Assembly (NCBI RefSeq): GCF_001043915.1
Contig: NZ_LABX01000001.1
Location: 1 to 34,787 of the forward strand
Length of the DNA: 34,787 nt
Source: Methylobacterium aquaticum
Lineage (GTDB): Bacteria > Pseudomonadota > Alphaproteobacteria > Rhizobiales > Beijerinckiaceae
Direction of reading: 5' to 3'
The translations under genes and the position numbers were made by a program. The stretch's first letter is position 1, and each line of letters opens with the position of its first letter. The notes under the pieces were generated by a model that searched no databases, had not been told where the DNA came from, and worked only from the letters and a program-made list of their open reading frames with translations. Positions 7,549-16,364 of the stretch are shown one piece after another.

Positions 7549-8829
7549 TCATCCCGCCAAGGCCGCCAGGGCCGGGTCGATCCGGGCGAAATGGTCCGCC
7601 CAGGTCGGGGCCCGGTAGCCGGCGAGGCGCCCGGCCATCTCCGCCCGCAAGGGGGAGCCCGGCGCCGCCAGCGCCTCCACCGCCCGCATCCAGCCCAGTC
7701 CGTCGAGCGGGTGCAGGAACTCCGCGAAGGCTCCGGCGATCTCGCGATGGACCGGAATGTCGGAGGCGACGACCGGCAGGCCGCTGGCGGCGGCCTCCAG
7801 CACCGGCAGGCCGTAGCCCTCGGCGAAGGAGGGCATCAGGAGCGCGGTGGCGCTCCCCATCAGCCGCACCAGCCCGGCGGTCGACAGGCCGGCGGCCTCG
7901 GTGACATGGGCGCGCACCGCCGGACAGCGCTCCAGCAGGTCGATCACGTTCTCGCTCTCCCAGCCCCGGCGCCCGACGACGACGAGGCGCGGCGTCGCCT
8001 CGCCGTGCCGGGCCGCGAGGTCGCGCCAGGCGGTGAGGAGGCCGATCAGGTTCTTCCTCGGCTCGATCGTGCCGCAGACCAGGAAGAACGGCCGGGCCGC
8101 CGCGGGCGAGGGCGCACCATGGAAGGCCGCCTCGATCCCGAGCGGCCCGACGGTCACCGGCGGCACCCGGCGCCCGAGGCCGGCGAGATGGGCCGAGAAG
8201 CGCGCCCCCACATCGGCGGAGTTGACCACGATCCCCTGCGCATGGCGGGCCACCGTCTCCATCCGCACCCGGTGCCGCTCGGCCTCGCCGGGGCGGCCAT
8301 ATTCGGGATAGGCGATCGGGATCAGGTCGTGGACGAAGAAGACCGGCCGGACATCCGGCCGGTCGTAGAGCCAGTCGAACCGCGCCGGCTTGTCGAGGCG
8401 CAGATGCGAGGTATGGAGATAGAGCGCATTCATCGGCAGATGCTCGGGGCCCGGCGCCCGCAGCACCGTGAGCCAGGCCTGGAGCTGCCGCCGGCGGCGC
8501 TCGCGGGCCCCGTCCGGCCGCGCGGCGGACGCATCCGGCGCGGGCACCGGCAGGCCGAGGCGGGCCGCGAGGCCGCGATAGACCGGATCGTCCCCGGCCG
8601 TGACCTCCTCGGTCCAGGCCGCGACGGCCGCCGCGACGAGGCCCGTCATTTGGGCCCGGTCGAGCACCTTCGGCCCGAGCGGCGTCGAGACGAGGCCGAA
8701 GCGCGTGCCGGGCTGCTCCAGGAGATGCCGGGCATAGGCCAGGTCGACCCGGTCGATCCCGGTCGGGCTCGCATGGCGCAGGCGGGTGACGAGGCGGGTG
8801 AGGTCGAGGGCGGCGGGATGGGCGCGCAT
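7549..8829 (-). CDS. GT4-type glycosyltransferase
   Basis: A 426-residue retaining glycosyltransferase of GT-B fold. The C-terminal Rossmann domain carries CGTIEPRKN at 252-260 and the E-x7-E motif within PSFAEGYGLPVLEAA at 333-347 (E337 and E345), which binds the donor nucleotide sugar. The N-terminal half holds FFVHDLIPIAYPE at 164-176. This family generally transfers mannose, glucose or galactose onto lipid-linked or exported polysaccharides; donor and acceptor cannot be told from sequence. The start at 8829 (MRAHPAALDL) is preferred over the longer frame to 8943, whose first 38 residues look like read-through of intergenic DNA. It diverges from the rhodanese gene across 252 bp, and no other glycan gene is adjacent. 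Confidence 0.87.
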   Translation of the reverse strand: MRAHPAALDLTRLVTRLRHASPTGIDRVDLAYARHLLEQPGTRFGLVSTPLGPKVLDRAQMTGLVAAAVAAWTEEVTAGDDPVYRGLAARLGLPVPAPDASAARPDGARERRRRQLQAWLTVLRAPGPEHLPMNALYLHTSHLRLDKPARFDWLYDRPDVRPVFFVHDLIPIAYPEYGRPGEAERHRVRMETVARHAQGIVVNSADVGARFSAHLAGLGRRVPPVTVGPLGIEAAFHGAPSPAAARPFFLVCGTIEPRKNLIGLLTAWRDLAARHGEATPRLVVVGRRGWESENVIDLLERCPAVRAHVTEAAGLSTAGLVRLMGSATALLMPSFAEGYGLPVLEAAASGLPVVASDIPVHREIAGAFAEFLHPLDGLGWMRAVEALAAPGSPLRAEMAGRLAGYRAPTWADHFARIDPALAALAG

Positions 8830-9015
8830 GACGCTGTCGAGCCTGATGTCGTGAAGGTGGGACGCGGTTGCCCCGTGTCCTACACACAGGCGAGCCGGAA
8901 GCCGACTCCGTCCTGTGCGGCAGCGCACAAGACGCGACGCCATCGAGGGATGGTCGCTCTTGCAACGCTGAGCGGTGATGATTTATCGCATTCGTCACCG
9001 CTCCGTCGCGTCGCG

Positions 9016-9044
9016 TTGACACGTGTCGGGCGCGTCGATGAGGA
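9016..9044 (+). promoter_or_regulatory. Putative promoter with palindrome overlapping the -35 box
   Basis: A consensus TTGACA at 9016-9021 lies about 60 bp before the rhodanese ATG, followed after 17 bp by a weak -10-like TGAGGA at 9039-9044. A perfect 10-bp palindrome, GACACGTGTC (9018-9027), overlaps the -35 box and could bind a repressor. The -10 match is poor, so this is a suggestion only. Confidence 0.35.
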
Positions 9045-9081
9045 TCGTGGGTCGGCGCTGGGTCGACGTTCGGGTGGGACA

Positions 9082-9402
9082 ATGGCGATCGTCGATCTGG
9101 ATCGGGATGCGGTGAAGAACGGTCTGGCGGATGGGTCCGTCATGCTGATCGACGTGCGCGAGCCCAACGAATTCGAAGCGGGCCACATCCCGGGCTCCGT
9201 GTCCTTCCCGCTCTCGGCCTTCGATGTCGAGCGGTTGCAGGCGCTGATCGCCAGTGATGGCCGCCGGCCGGTCCTGTCCTGCGCCGCCGGCGTGCGCTCG
9301 GCGCGGGCGCTGCACTACCTTCAGAGCCAGGGCATCCCCCTGGCCGAGCATTATGCCGGCGGCTTCAAGGACTGGGCCAATGCCGGCGAGCCCGTGGACT
9401 AG
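9082..9402 (+). CDS. Single-domain rhodanese-like sulfurtransferase
   Basis: A 106-residue single rhodanese domain. Visible motifs are DVREPNE at 24-30, GHIPGS at 34-39 and the active-site loop CAAGVRS starting with catalytic cysteine C67, followed by the closing GGFKDW segment. The cysteine carries a persulfide in this family; likely a cytoplasmic GlpE-like sulfur carrier, with thiosulfate or glutathione persulfide as donor. The six-residue loop fits sulfurtransferase rather than phosphatase activity. The ATG at 9082 gives the domain without extra N-terminal sequence. It is transcribed alone, with repeats filling the space after it. Confidence 0.9.
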   Translation: MAIVDLDRDAVKNGLADGSVMLIDVREPNEFEAGHIPGSVSFPLSAFDVERLQALIASDGRRPVLSCAAGVRSARALHYLQSQGIPLAEHYAGGFKDWANAGEPVD

Positions 9403-9775
9403 AGCGGGGCCCGATCACGGTGCAATCGGGCAGCGCTCTCGGTTTTTGACTTTGCTGCATTTTTTGCGAACAACCGGTATCCACTTGGTCGGACAATGCT
9501 CCAAGCAGACTTCGCCGAAGCGGTCACCGGTTCGGCGGCAGAAATCTGCGATCAAACAAGAACCGAAGCGGGCGCGGCGTTGGCCTGCCAACGCAAGTCT
9601 GCTTCGCTGAGCCGCCCCACCCGGCGGGACGGCGGAGATCGTCACGGCCCCGGGAGGGCCGCGCCGCAGCCGGCGCGGTTCCCGTAACGGCCAAGCCCCT
9701 CGACGCGGATGCGCTCCGGCCCATCTTCCTGTGCGTCGGACCGGGGCGCATGCAGAGATGAACGGGAGAACGAGT
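9403..9775. other. Repeat-rich intergenic region between rhodanese and the RND operon
   Basis: This 373-bp gap holds no credible gene. Its first part (about 9451-9501) resembles a short repeat common in Hyphomicrobiales: GCATTTTTTGCG, then ACCGGTATCCACTTGG, then CAATGCTCC. It is directly followed by copy B of repeat family 1 (9502-9606). The last 170 bp must carry the promoter of the efflux operon, but no clear -35/-10 pair was seen. Confidence 0.6.
9502..9606 (+). repeat. Dispersed repeat family 1, copy B
   Basis: A 105-bp copy in forward orientation, colinear with copy C at 32680-32787 and with the reverse complement of copy A. The ends AAGCAGACTTC and AAGTCTGCTTCG form a terminal inverted repeat, less complete than in copies A and C. 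The core GGTCACCGGTTCGGCGGC, the AAATCTGCGATCAAACAAG stretch and the 8-bp stem (GCGTTGGC-ct-GCCAACGC) are all present. Confidence 0.85.
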
Positions 9776-10909
9776 ATGCGCAGGCTGAGGCTGGCGGCGG
9801 TGATCCCGGCGCTCCTGCTGTTGGCCGGTATCCCGGCGCGGGCCCAGGCCCCCGGCGGCCCGCCCCCGGCGGTCACGGTCGCCAAGCCCGTGGTCAAGGA
9901 GGTGGTGGAGCACGACGACTTCACCGGCCGCTTCAACGCGATCGAGTATGTCGAGGTGCGCGCCCGCGTCACCGGCTACCTCCAGAAGATCCATTTCCAG
10001 GACGGCGCCGTGGTGAAGAAGGGCGAATTGCTCTTCACCATCGACCGGCGGCCCTACAAGGCGGCCCTCGACCAGGCGACGGCAGCCCTGGCCTCGGCCC
10101 AGGCCCGGCTGAACTTCACCCAGACCGACCTGGAGCGCGCCCAGACGCTCAGCCGCTCGGGCAACATCTCCGAGCAGGTGACCGACCAGCGCCGGCAGAA
10201 CTCGCTCACCGCCCAGGCCGACGTCGACAGCGCCACCGCGGCCCTGCGCCAGGCCCAGCTCAACTACGACTTCACCGAGGTGCGCTCGCCGATCGACGGG
10301 CGGATCTCGCAGCGGCTGGTCACCGAGGGCAACATCGTCATCACCGACCAGACGATGCTGACCACGATCGTCTCCCTCGACCCGATCTACTTTTCCTTCA
10401 CCGTCGACGAGCGCTCGTTCCTGGCCTACCAGGGCACGCTCCGGATCGGCATGGGGGCGACCCAGAACGAGCACACCGTGCCGATTCTGGTGGCGCTCAC
10501 CGGCGAGGCGAAGCCGACCCGCAAGGGCGTGCTCAACTTCGTCGACAACCGGGTCGACGAGGCGACCGGAACGGTGCTGCTGCGCGCCACCGTCGAGAAT
10601 CCCGACCGCTTCATCAAGCCGGGCCTGTTCGGCATCGTCAGCATGCCGGCCTCCAAGCCCTATCGCGGGATCCTGATCCCCGACGAGGCGATCGGCGCCA
10701 ACCAGGACAAGCGCCTCGTCTACGTGGTGGGGCCCGACAACGTGGTCCAGCCCCGCAACATCCGCCCGGGCCCGAAGATCGACGGCTACCGGGTGGTGCG
10801 CGACGGGCTGAAGGGCGACGAGACCATCGTGATCGTCGGCCTGACCCGGGTGCGCCCGGGCGCCAAGGTCACCCCCGAGGTCAAGGACTTGCCGCCGGTC
10901 CGCGAGTGA
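9776..10909 (+). CDS. RND efflux pump periplasmic adaptor (membrane fusion protein)
   Basis: A 377-residue HlyD/AcrA-type adaptor. An N-terminal signal sequence (arginine-rich start, hydrophobic 6-20, ARAQA cleavage region) leads into a split lipoyl/barrel-sandwich domain (VTGYLQK and GAVVKKGELLFTID), a coiled-coil hairpin rich in Ala, Gln and Leu (about 100-165), and a beta-barrel segment (SPIDGRISQRLV onward). It should sit in the periplasm and connect the downstream RND transporter to an outer-membrane channel. The ATG at 9776 is preferred over in-frame starts at 9731 and 9758 because GGGAG precedes it at good spacing and it gives a proper signal peptide. Substrates are unknown; the MexE/AcrA-like class usually handles drugs or solvents. 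Confidence 0.92.
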   Translation: MRRLRLAAVIPALLLLAGIPARAQAPGGPPPAVTVAKPVVKEVVEHDDFTGRFNAIEYVEVRARVTGYLQKIHFQDGAVVKKGELLFTIDRRPYKAALDQATAALASAQARLNFTQTDLERAQTLSRSGNISEQVTDQRRQNSLTAQADVDSATAALRQAQLNYDFTEVRSPIDGRISQRLVTEGNIVITDQTMLTTIVSLDPIYFSFTVDERSFLAYQGTLRIGMGATQNEHTVPILVALTGEAKPTRKGVLNFVDNRVDEATGTVLLRATVENPDRFIKPGLFGIVSMPASKPYRGILIPDEAIGANQDKRLVYVVGPDNVVQPRNIRPGPKIDGYRVVRDGLKGDETIVIVGLTRVRPGAKVTPEVKDLPPVRE

Positions 10910-10958
10910 ACCGGGAGGCGCCGCCCCGCCCGGTCGGCGCACCCGTCAGGATGCCATA

Positions 10959-10978
10959 GCCCCCGCCTGCGCGGGGGC
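10959..10978. repeat. Perfect GC-rich hairpin between the RND adaptor and transporter genes
   Basis: An 8-bp perfect stem (GCCCCCGC/GCGGGGGC) with loop CTGC lies in the 109-bp gap between the two pump genes. There is no T-tract, so it is not a classical terminator. It could be a REP-like hairpin that stabilises or attenuates the operon mRNA. Confidence 0.6.
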
Positions 10979-11018
10979 GCCACGCCCGAGCTTCAAGAAG
11001 GGCGCGAGAGGCCCACCG

Positions 11019-14000
11019 ATGCGTTTTGCCCACTTCTTCGTCGACCGGCCGATCTTCGCCTCGGTGACCTCGATCGTCATCCTGATCATCGGCTACGTCT
11101 CGTACATCTCGTTGCCCGTCTCGCAATATCCCGAGATCGTGCCGCCGACCGTGGTGGTGCGCGCCTCCTATCCGGGCGCCAATGCCGAGACCGTCGCGGC
11201 GACCATCGCGACGCCGATCGAGCAGGAGATCAACGGCGTCGACAACATGCTGTACATGTCGTCGCTGTCGACCAACGACGGCAACATGCAGCTGACCGTC
11301 ACCTTCGCGCTCGGCACCAACCTCGACATCGCCAACGTGCTGGTCCAGAACCGGCTCTCGGTCGCCCAGCCGCGCCTGCCCGGCGACGTGCGCAACCTCG
11401 GCGTCACGGTCCGCAAATCCTCGCCCGACCTGATGATGGTCGTGCACGTGCTGTCGCCCGACGGCACCTTCGACCAGAACTACCTCGCCAACTACATCTA
11501 CCTGCGCCTGCGCGATCCGCTCCTACGCCTCAACGGGGTCGGCGACATCACGGTGTTCGGCGGCTCGGAATACGCGCTCAGGCTCTGGCTCGACCCGAAC
11601 AAGCTCGCCTCCTACCAGCTCTCCACCACCGACGTGATCAATGCGTTGCAGGAGCAGAACGTCCAGGTCGCGTCCGGTGCGCTCGGTGCGCCGCCGGCGC
11701 CCGCGAGCCAGGCGTTCCAGTTCACGGTGCAGACGCAAGGCCGGTTCCAGGATCCGAGCGAGTTCCGCAAGGTCATCGTCAAGGCGTCCGACGGGCGCCT
11801 GGTCCGGATCTCCGACATCGCCCGGGTCGAGCTCGGCCAGAAGGACTACACGACGAAGTCGTTCCTCAACGGCCAGCCGGCGATCGGCATCGGCGTGTTC
11901 CAGCGTCCCGGCACCAACGCTCTCGAGGCGGCCGAGCAGGTCCAGGCGCTGATGAAGACGCTGGCCAAGGACTTCCCGCCCGGCCTCGAATTCAAGATCG
12001 CCTACAACCCGACCGAGTTCATCGCCGAATCGGTGCACGAGGTCTACAAGACGCTGGCCGAGGCGGTGGTCCTCGTCGTCGTGGTGATCCTGATCTTCCT
12101 CCAGAGCTGGCGCACCGCGATCATCCCGATCATCGCGATTCCGGTCTCGTTGATCGGGACCTTCGCGGTGATGGCGCTGCTCGGCTTCTCGCTCAACAAC
12201 CTGACGCTGTTCGGCCTCGTGCTCGCCATCGGCATCGTGGTCGACGACGCGATCGTCGTGGTGGAGAATGTCGAGCGCAACATGGCCGAGGGGCTCTCGC
12301 CCGGCGAGGCGGCCCACAAGACCATGGACGAGGTCGGCGGCGCGGTCGTCGCCATCGCGCTCGTGCTGTCGGCGGTGTTCATCCCGACCGCCTTCATCCC
12401 GGGCATCTCGGGCCAGTTCTACCGGCAGTTCGCGCTGACCATCGCGGCCTCGACCATCATCTCGATGTTCAACTCGCTGACGCTGTCGCCAGCGCTCTGC
12501 AAGCTCCTGCTCAAGCCGCATTCCGAGCACCACCGGCCGCGCTTCTTCGTGGCGCGGTTCGGGTCCTGGGCGGCCAACACCTTCAACCGCGGCTTCGACG
12601 CGACGGCGAACGCCTATGCGGCGACGATCCGCTTCCTCACCGGGCGGCTGGTGCCGCTGCTCGCGATGCTGCTGCTCTATGCCGGGGTGATCTACGGCGT
12701 GCTGCACCTCGTTCGCACCACGCCGACCGGCTTCATCCCGCTCCAGGACCAGGGCTACCTGCTGGTGGTGGTGCAATTGCCGCCGGGCTCGTCGCTGGAG
12801 CGCACCACCGCGGTGGTGCAGGAGGTGTCGCGCCGCTCCCTCGACATCGACGGCGTCGGCAACACCGTGGTCATCGCCGGCTTCGACGGCGCGACCTTCA
12901 CCAACACCACCAACGGCGCGGTGATGTTCCTGCCGCTCAAACCGTTCAAGGAGCGCCTGGAGAAGGGCCTGACCGCCGGCAAGATCCTCCAGGCGGTGCT
13001 CGCCAAGACCGCGCCGATGCAGGAGGCCCGGATCATCGCGATCCCGCCGCCGCCGGTGCGGGGCCTCGGCAATGCCGGCGGCTTCAAGATGCAGGTGCAG
13101 AGCCGCGAGGGCTCGGACATCGCCCGGCTGCTCCAGGTCTCGGGCGACCTCATCGGCGCGGCCAACCGCGACCCGGCGCTGACCCGCGTCTTCACCACCT
13201 TCGGCAACGACACGCCGCAGATCTATCTCGACATCGACCGCACGGTGGCGCGGATGCTGAACGTGCCGCTCGCCAACGTCTTCTCGACCCTCCAGGTCAA
13301 TCTCGGCGGCGCCTACGTCAACGACTTCAACACCTTCGGCCGCGTCTACCAAGTCCGGGCCCAGGCCGACGCCAAGTACCGGATGGAGAAGTCGGACATC
13401 GAGCGGCTCAAGGTTCGCTCCTCCACCGGGGCCCTGGTGCCGATGGGGACGCTCGCCAGCATCCGCGACATCTCCGGCCCGCAGATCGTCCAGCGCTTCA
13501 ACCTGTTCTACTCGATTCCGGTGCAGGGCGATGCGCGGCCGGGCGTGTCCTCGGGCCAATCCCTCGACGCGATGGAAAAGCTCGCCCGCCAGACCCTGCC
13601 CGACGGCATGAGCTTCGAGTGGACCGACATCGCGTTCCAGGAAAAGGCGGTCGGCAACACCGCGATCTACGTCTTCGCGCTCGGCGTGCTCCTGGTCTTC
13701 CTGGTGCTCGCCGCGCAGTACGAATCCTGGGCGCTGCCGCTCTCGATCCTGCTGGTGGTGCCGACCGGCGTGCTGGCGGCCTTGGCCGGCGTGCAGTTCC
13801 GGGCCCAGGACAACAACATCCTGACCCAGATCGGCCTGATCGTGCTGATCGGTCTGGCGGCCAAGAACGCGATCCTGATCGTCGAGTTCGCCCACCAGAT
13901 CGAGGAGAGCGAGCGCCGCGGTCCGGTCGCCGCCGCCGTCGAGGCATGCCGCTTGCGCCTGCGGCCGATCCTGATGACCGCCTTCGCATTCATCCTCGGC

Positions 14001-14213
14001 GTGGTGCCGCTCGCCTTTGCCACCGGCCCGGGCGCCGAGATGCGCCAGGCGCTGGGCACGGCCGTGCTGTTCGGCATGCTTGGGGCGACGGTGTTCGGCC
14101 TGTTCCTGACCCCGGTCTTCTACGTGGTGATCCGCAGCATCCTGATCCGGATCAACCGCTGGCGTGGGGTCGACGACCACCAGGGCGAGCCGGAGCCGGC
14201 GCGGTCGGGCTGA
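11019..14213 (+). CDS. RND multidrug efflux transporter (HAE-1 family)
   Basis: A 1064-residue inner-membrane proton-driven pump, homologous to AcrB/MexF. The N-terminus (FFVDRPIFA) is canonical. The proton-relay residues are intact: paired aspartates D409-D410 in the TM4 segment GIVVDDAIVVVENV and the lysine K949 in the TM10 segment LAAKNAILIVEF. Two large periplasmic loops and twelve membrane spans are evident, and the length matches the family. The adaptor gene precedes it by 109 bp, but no outer-membrane factor gene follows, so the pump probably borrows a TolC-like channel encoded elsewhere. No local regulator gene is adjacent. The drug range cannot be predicted from sequence. Confidence 0.96.
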   Translation: MRFAHFFVDRPIFASVTSIVILIIGYVSYISLPVSQYPEIVPPTVVVRASYPGANAETVAATIATPIEQEINGVDNMLYMSSLSTNDGNMQLTVTFALGTNLDIANVLVQNRLSVAQPRLPGDVRNLGVTVRKSSPDLMMVVHVLSPDGTFDQNYLANYIYLRLRDPLLRLNGVGDITVFGGSEYALRLWLDPNKLASYQLSTTDVINALQEQNVQVASGALGAPPAPASQAFQFTVQTQGRFQDPSEFRKVIVKASDGRLVRISDIARVELGQKDYTTKSFLNGQPAIGIGVFQRPGTNALEAAEQVQALMKTLAKDFPPGLEFKIAYNPTEFIAESVHEVYKTLAEAVVLVVVVILIFLQSWRTAIIPIIAIPVSLIGTFAVMALLGFSLNNLTLFGLVLAIGIVVDDAIVVVENVERNMAEGLSPGEAAHKTMDEVGGAVVAIALVLSAVFIPTAFIPGISGQFYRQFALTIAASTIISMFNSLTLSPALCKLLLKPHSEHHRPRFFVARFGSWAANTFNRGFDATANAYAATIRFLTGRLVPLLAMLLLYAGVIYGVLHLVRTTPTGFIPLQDQGYLLVVVQLPPGSSLERTTAVVQEVSRRSLDIDGVGNTVVIAGFDGATFTNTTNGAVMFLPLKPFKERLEKGLTAGKILQAVLAKTAPMQEARIIAIPPPPVRGLGNAGGFKMQVQSREGSDIARLLQVSGDLIGAANRDPALTRVFTTFGNDTPQIYLDIDRTVARMLNVPLANVFSTLQVNLGGAYVNDFNTFGRVYQVRAQADAKYRMEKSDIERLKVRSSTGALVPMGTLASIRDISGPQIVQRFNLFYSIPVQGDARPGVSSGQSLDAMEKLARQTLPDGMSFEWTDIAFQEKAVGNTAIYVFALGVLLVFLVLAAQYESWALPLSILLVVPTGVLAALAGVQFRAQDNNILTQIGLIVLIGLAAKNAILIVEFAHQIEESERRGPVAAAVEACRLRLRPILMTAFAFILGVVPLAFATGPGAEMRQALGTAVLFGMLGATVFGLFLTPVFYVVIRSILIRINRWRGVDDHQGEPEPARSG

Positions 14214-14293
14214 CGGGAGACTGACGGAGCAAAGGAACGGGCGCCGGGTTGCCTTCTCGCCGCCCGCGGAAGAGCAACCCCTTCCATTCCTTT

Positions 14294-14320
14294 CCCCGAA
14301 CAGCCCTGCGGCTCCGGGGG
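14294..14320. repeat. Fragment related to the 19691-19808 inverted repeat
   Basis: The segment CCCGAACAGCCCTGCGGC followed by TCCGGGGG resembles one arm of the inverted repeat at 19787-19808 (CCCCGGACAGCCCTGCCGC). It lies in the 187-bp gap between the RND gene and hisB and is probably a relic of the same dispersed element. Confidence 0.45.
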
Positions 14321-14350
14321 CAAGACACCAGACCCCCCTGGCGTTTCCGC

Positions 14351-14375
14351 GGGCTGCCTTTTAACAAGGCAGCCC
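14351..14375 (+). terminator. Strong hairpin before hisB, likely terminator of the RND operon
   Basis: An 11-bp stem (GGGCTGCCTTT-like left arm, AAGGCAGCCC right arm) with an A/T loop lies 26 bp before the hisB start and is followed by GTTTCCCTT rather than a clean T-run. It most likely ends the pump transcript, which would place the hisB promoter inside or just upstream of it. A role in the hisB leader cannot be excluded, but no His-rich leader peptide was found. Confidence 0.55.
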
Positions 14376-14400
14376 GTTTCCCTTGGCAACAGTCCCCGCG

Positions 14401-15003
14401 ATGACCGACTCCTCTCCCCGCGCCGGCCGCGTCGACCGGCGCACCGCCGAGACCGACGTCCGCGTCGCGCTCACCCTCGACGGCACCGGCCGGGCCAGCA
14501 TCGCGACGGGCGTCGGCTTCCTCGACCACATGCTGGAGCTGCTCGCCCGCCACGCCTTGTTCGACCTCGACATCAAGGTGACGGGCGACCTCCATGTCGA
14601 CCAGCACCACACCACCGAGGATTGCGGGATCGCGCTCGGCCAAGCCTTCGCCCAGGCGCTCGGCGACAAGCGCGGCATCCGCCGCTACGCCGACCTGCAC
14701 CTGCCTATGGACGAGGCACTGACCCGGGTCGCGGTCGACATTTCCGGCCGGCCGTTCCTGGTGTTCCGCACCCAGTTCGCCCGCGAGAAGATCGGCGTGT
14801 TCGACACCGAGCTGGTGCGCGAGTGGTTCCAGGCTTTCGCGATGAATGCCGGGATCACGCTGCACGTCGAGACGCTCTACGGCGACAACCAGCACCACAT
14901 CGCCGAGAGCTGCTACAAGGGTCTGGCACGTGCCTTGCGCCACGCGGTCGAGGTCGATCCCCGCGAGGGCGGCCGGGTGCCATCGACCAAAGGTTCGCTC
15001 TAA
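14401..15003 (+). CDS. hisB: Imidazoleglycerol-phosphate dehydratase
   Basis: A 200-residue monofunctional IGP dehydratase (sixth step of histidine biosynthesis), lacking the N-terminal histidinol-phosphatase domain seen in E. coli HisB. The metal-binding motifs are intact: HHTTED at 69-74 in the first half and QHHIAES in the second, reflecting the internal duplication; GFLDHML at 39-45 is also canonical. The ATG at 14401 is preferred over a TTG at 14383. It opens a plus-strand block of histidine genes. The Shine-Dalgarno sequence is weak. Confidence 0.96.
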   Translation: MTDSSPRAGRVDRRTAETDVRVALTLDGTGRASIATGVGFLDHMLELLARHALFDLDIKVTGDLHVDQHHTTEDCGIALGQAFAQALGDKRGIRRYADLHLPMDEALTRVAVDISGRPFLVFRTQFAREKIGVFDTELVREWFQAFAMNAGITLHVETLYGDNQHHIAESCYKGLARALRHAVEVDPREGGRVPSTKGSL

Positions 15004-15009
15004 ACGTCG

Positions 15010-15085
15010 GTCGCCGGAGCAGTCATCGGTTCGGCGGCGACATGATGCACCAACAAGACCCTGAGCAGGGCTGCACGAGGCAGTC
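15010..15085 (+). repeat. Degenerate copy of dispersed repeat family 1 (copy D)
   Basis: The gap between hisB and the DUF2628 gene contains GTCGCCGGAGCAGTCATCGG then TTCGGCGGCGACATGATGC, followed by CAACAAGACCCTGAGCAGGG. These align in order with the left and central parts of copy C (GTCGCCGCAGTGGTCACCGG, TTCGGCGG, and CAAACAAGAACCTAAG). The right end is not clear. Similarity is seen by eye and is weaker than among copies A-C. Confidence 0.5.
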
Positions 15086-15124
15086 CCGCTTGGAGCCGCA
15101 ACGACGGACCCCGGGGGGAACCGG

Positions 15125-15616
15125 ATGACCACCTACACCCTGCACGTCCCCGACGAGGTCGATCCCGGCGAGCCGGAGGCCCTGGACCGGGCCACGCTGG
15201 TCCCGGACGCCTTCGTGTGGCCGGCCTTCTGGTTCTCGGCCCTGTGGTTCTTCTGGCACCGGCTCTGGCTCGCCGGGCTGATCGTGCTCGCGGCCGAGAT
15301 CGTGGTCTGGGCCGCCGGCCTGGCCCTGGGGCTGAGCCCGGCGGCCGGTTTCCTGGTCGCCCTGCTTCTGTCCTGGCTCATCGGGCTCGAAGCCTCGTCG
15401 CTGCGGCGCTGGACCTATGCCCGCACCGGCCGCCCGATCCGCGACGCGGTGACCGCCTCGGACATCCGGGAGGCCGAGGTGAAAATCGTCGCCCGCTGGC
15501 TGCGGGAGGAGGGCGCCCGCCTCGGATCCCCGCCAACCCGGCCGGTGACCCCGGCGAGCCTCCGCGCCGAGAGCCCGGCGCTCGGACTGTTCCCGGAGGC
15601 GCAAAGTCCCCGGTGA
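15125..15616 (+). CDS. DUF2628 membrane protein in the histidine block
   Basis: A 163-residue protein of the DUF2628 family. It has a short acidic N-terminus with the typical [11 protein letters not shown] segment, two to three hydrophobic spans between about residues 32 and 90, then a soluble arginine-rich tail ([12 protein letters not shown], residues about 94-105). It is probably an inner-membrane protein of unknown function. A good Shine-Dalgarno sequence (GGGGGGAA) precedes the ATG. Its position between hisB and hisH is conserved in many Hyphomicrobiales (established by recall, not checked here), suggesting co-transcription rather than a proven role in histidine synthesis. Confidence 0.85.
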   Translation: MTTYTLHVPDEVDPGEPEALDRATLVPDAFVWPAFWFSALWFFWHRLWLAGLIVLAAEIVVWAAGLALGLSPAAGFLVALLLSWLIGLEASSLRRWTYARTGRPIRDAVTASDIREAEVKIVARWLREEGARLGSPPTRPVTPASLRAESPALGLFPEAQSPR

Positions 15617-15659
15617 GCACCTCATCCATCCCTCACGCCGCGACCCGGGAGGATCTCCG

Positions 15660-16319
15660 TTGAGCGCGGACACCGTCGCCATCATCGATTACGGCTCGGG
15701 CAACCTGCACTCGGCCGCCAAAGCCTTCGAGCGCGCCGCCCGCGAGACCGGGACCGACGCCCGCATCGTCGTCACCTCCGATCCGGAGATCGTGGCCGCT
15801 TCCGACCGGGTCGTGCTGCCCGGCGTCGGCGCCTATGCCGATTGCCGGCGCGGGTTGGATGCCGTCTCCGGCATGGTCGAGGCGATGACCGAGGCCGCTC
15901 ATGGCCGCGGCCGGCCGTTCCTCGGCATCTGCGTCGGCATGCAGCTGCTGGCGAGCCGCGGGCTCGAATACGAGATCACCCCCGGCCTCGGCTGGATCCC
16001 GGGCGACGTGGCGCCGATCACTCCGGCGGATCCGAGCCTGAAGGTGCCGCATATGGGCTGGAACACCCTGGAGGCACGCCGGCCCCATCCTCTGCTCGAC
16101 GGCATCCCGACCGGCGGGGACGGCCTGCACGCCTATTTCGTCCACAGCTACGCGCTCAAGCCCGCCGAGCCCGGCGACGTGGTCGCCACCGCCGATTACG
16201 GCGGCGCGGTCACCGCCATGGTGGCCCGCGGCACCATCGCCGGCACCCAGTTCCATCCCGAGAAGAGCCAGACCCTCGGGCTCCGGCTGATCGGCAACTT
16301 CCTGCGCTGGCGGCCCTGA
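15660..16319 (+). CDS. hisH: Imidazole glycerol phosphate synthase, glutaminase subunit
   Basis: A 219-residue class I glutamine amidotransferase that supplies ammonia to HisF. The catalytic triad is complete: nucleophile C91 in GICVGMQ, and H199 and E201 in QFHPEKSQ. The N-terminal IIDYGSGN and VLPGVGA motifs are canonical. The start codon is TTG at 15660, supported by GGGAGGA about 7 nt upstream and by the absence of a nearby ATG that would keep the N-terminal strand. HisH and HisF form the heterodimer that makes IGP and AICAR. Confidence 0.96.
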   Translation: MSADTVAIIDYGSGNLHSAAKAFERAARETGTDARIVVTSDPEIVAASDRVVLPGVGAYADCRRGLDAVSGMVEAMTEAAHGRGRPFLGICVGMQLLASRGLEYEITPGLGWIPGDVAPITPADPSLKVPHMGWNTLEARRPHPLLDGIPTGGDGLHAYFVHSYALKPAEPGDVVATADYGGAVTAMVARGTIAGTQFHPEKSQTLGLRLIGNFLRWRP

Positions 16320-16364
16320 GGGCTGCCGCCCTTCCCACCCCCTCAAGCCTTGCGGTGACGACGC

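Noticed and set aside
11523..14180. A very long minus-strand open frame (885 codons) opposite the RND transporter gene
   Set aside because: It is the antisense shadow of a canonical transporter; its Arg/His/Asp/Gly-rich translation matches no family and reflects high GC with codon-position bias.
14214..14400. Histidine attenuator or leader peptide before hisB
   Set aside because: No short frame with a run of histidine codons was found; the hairpin there is better explained as the end of the pump transcript.
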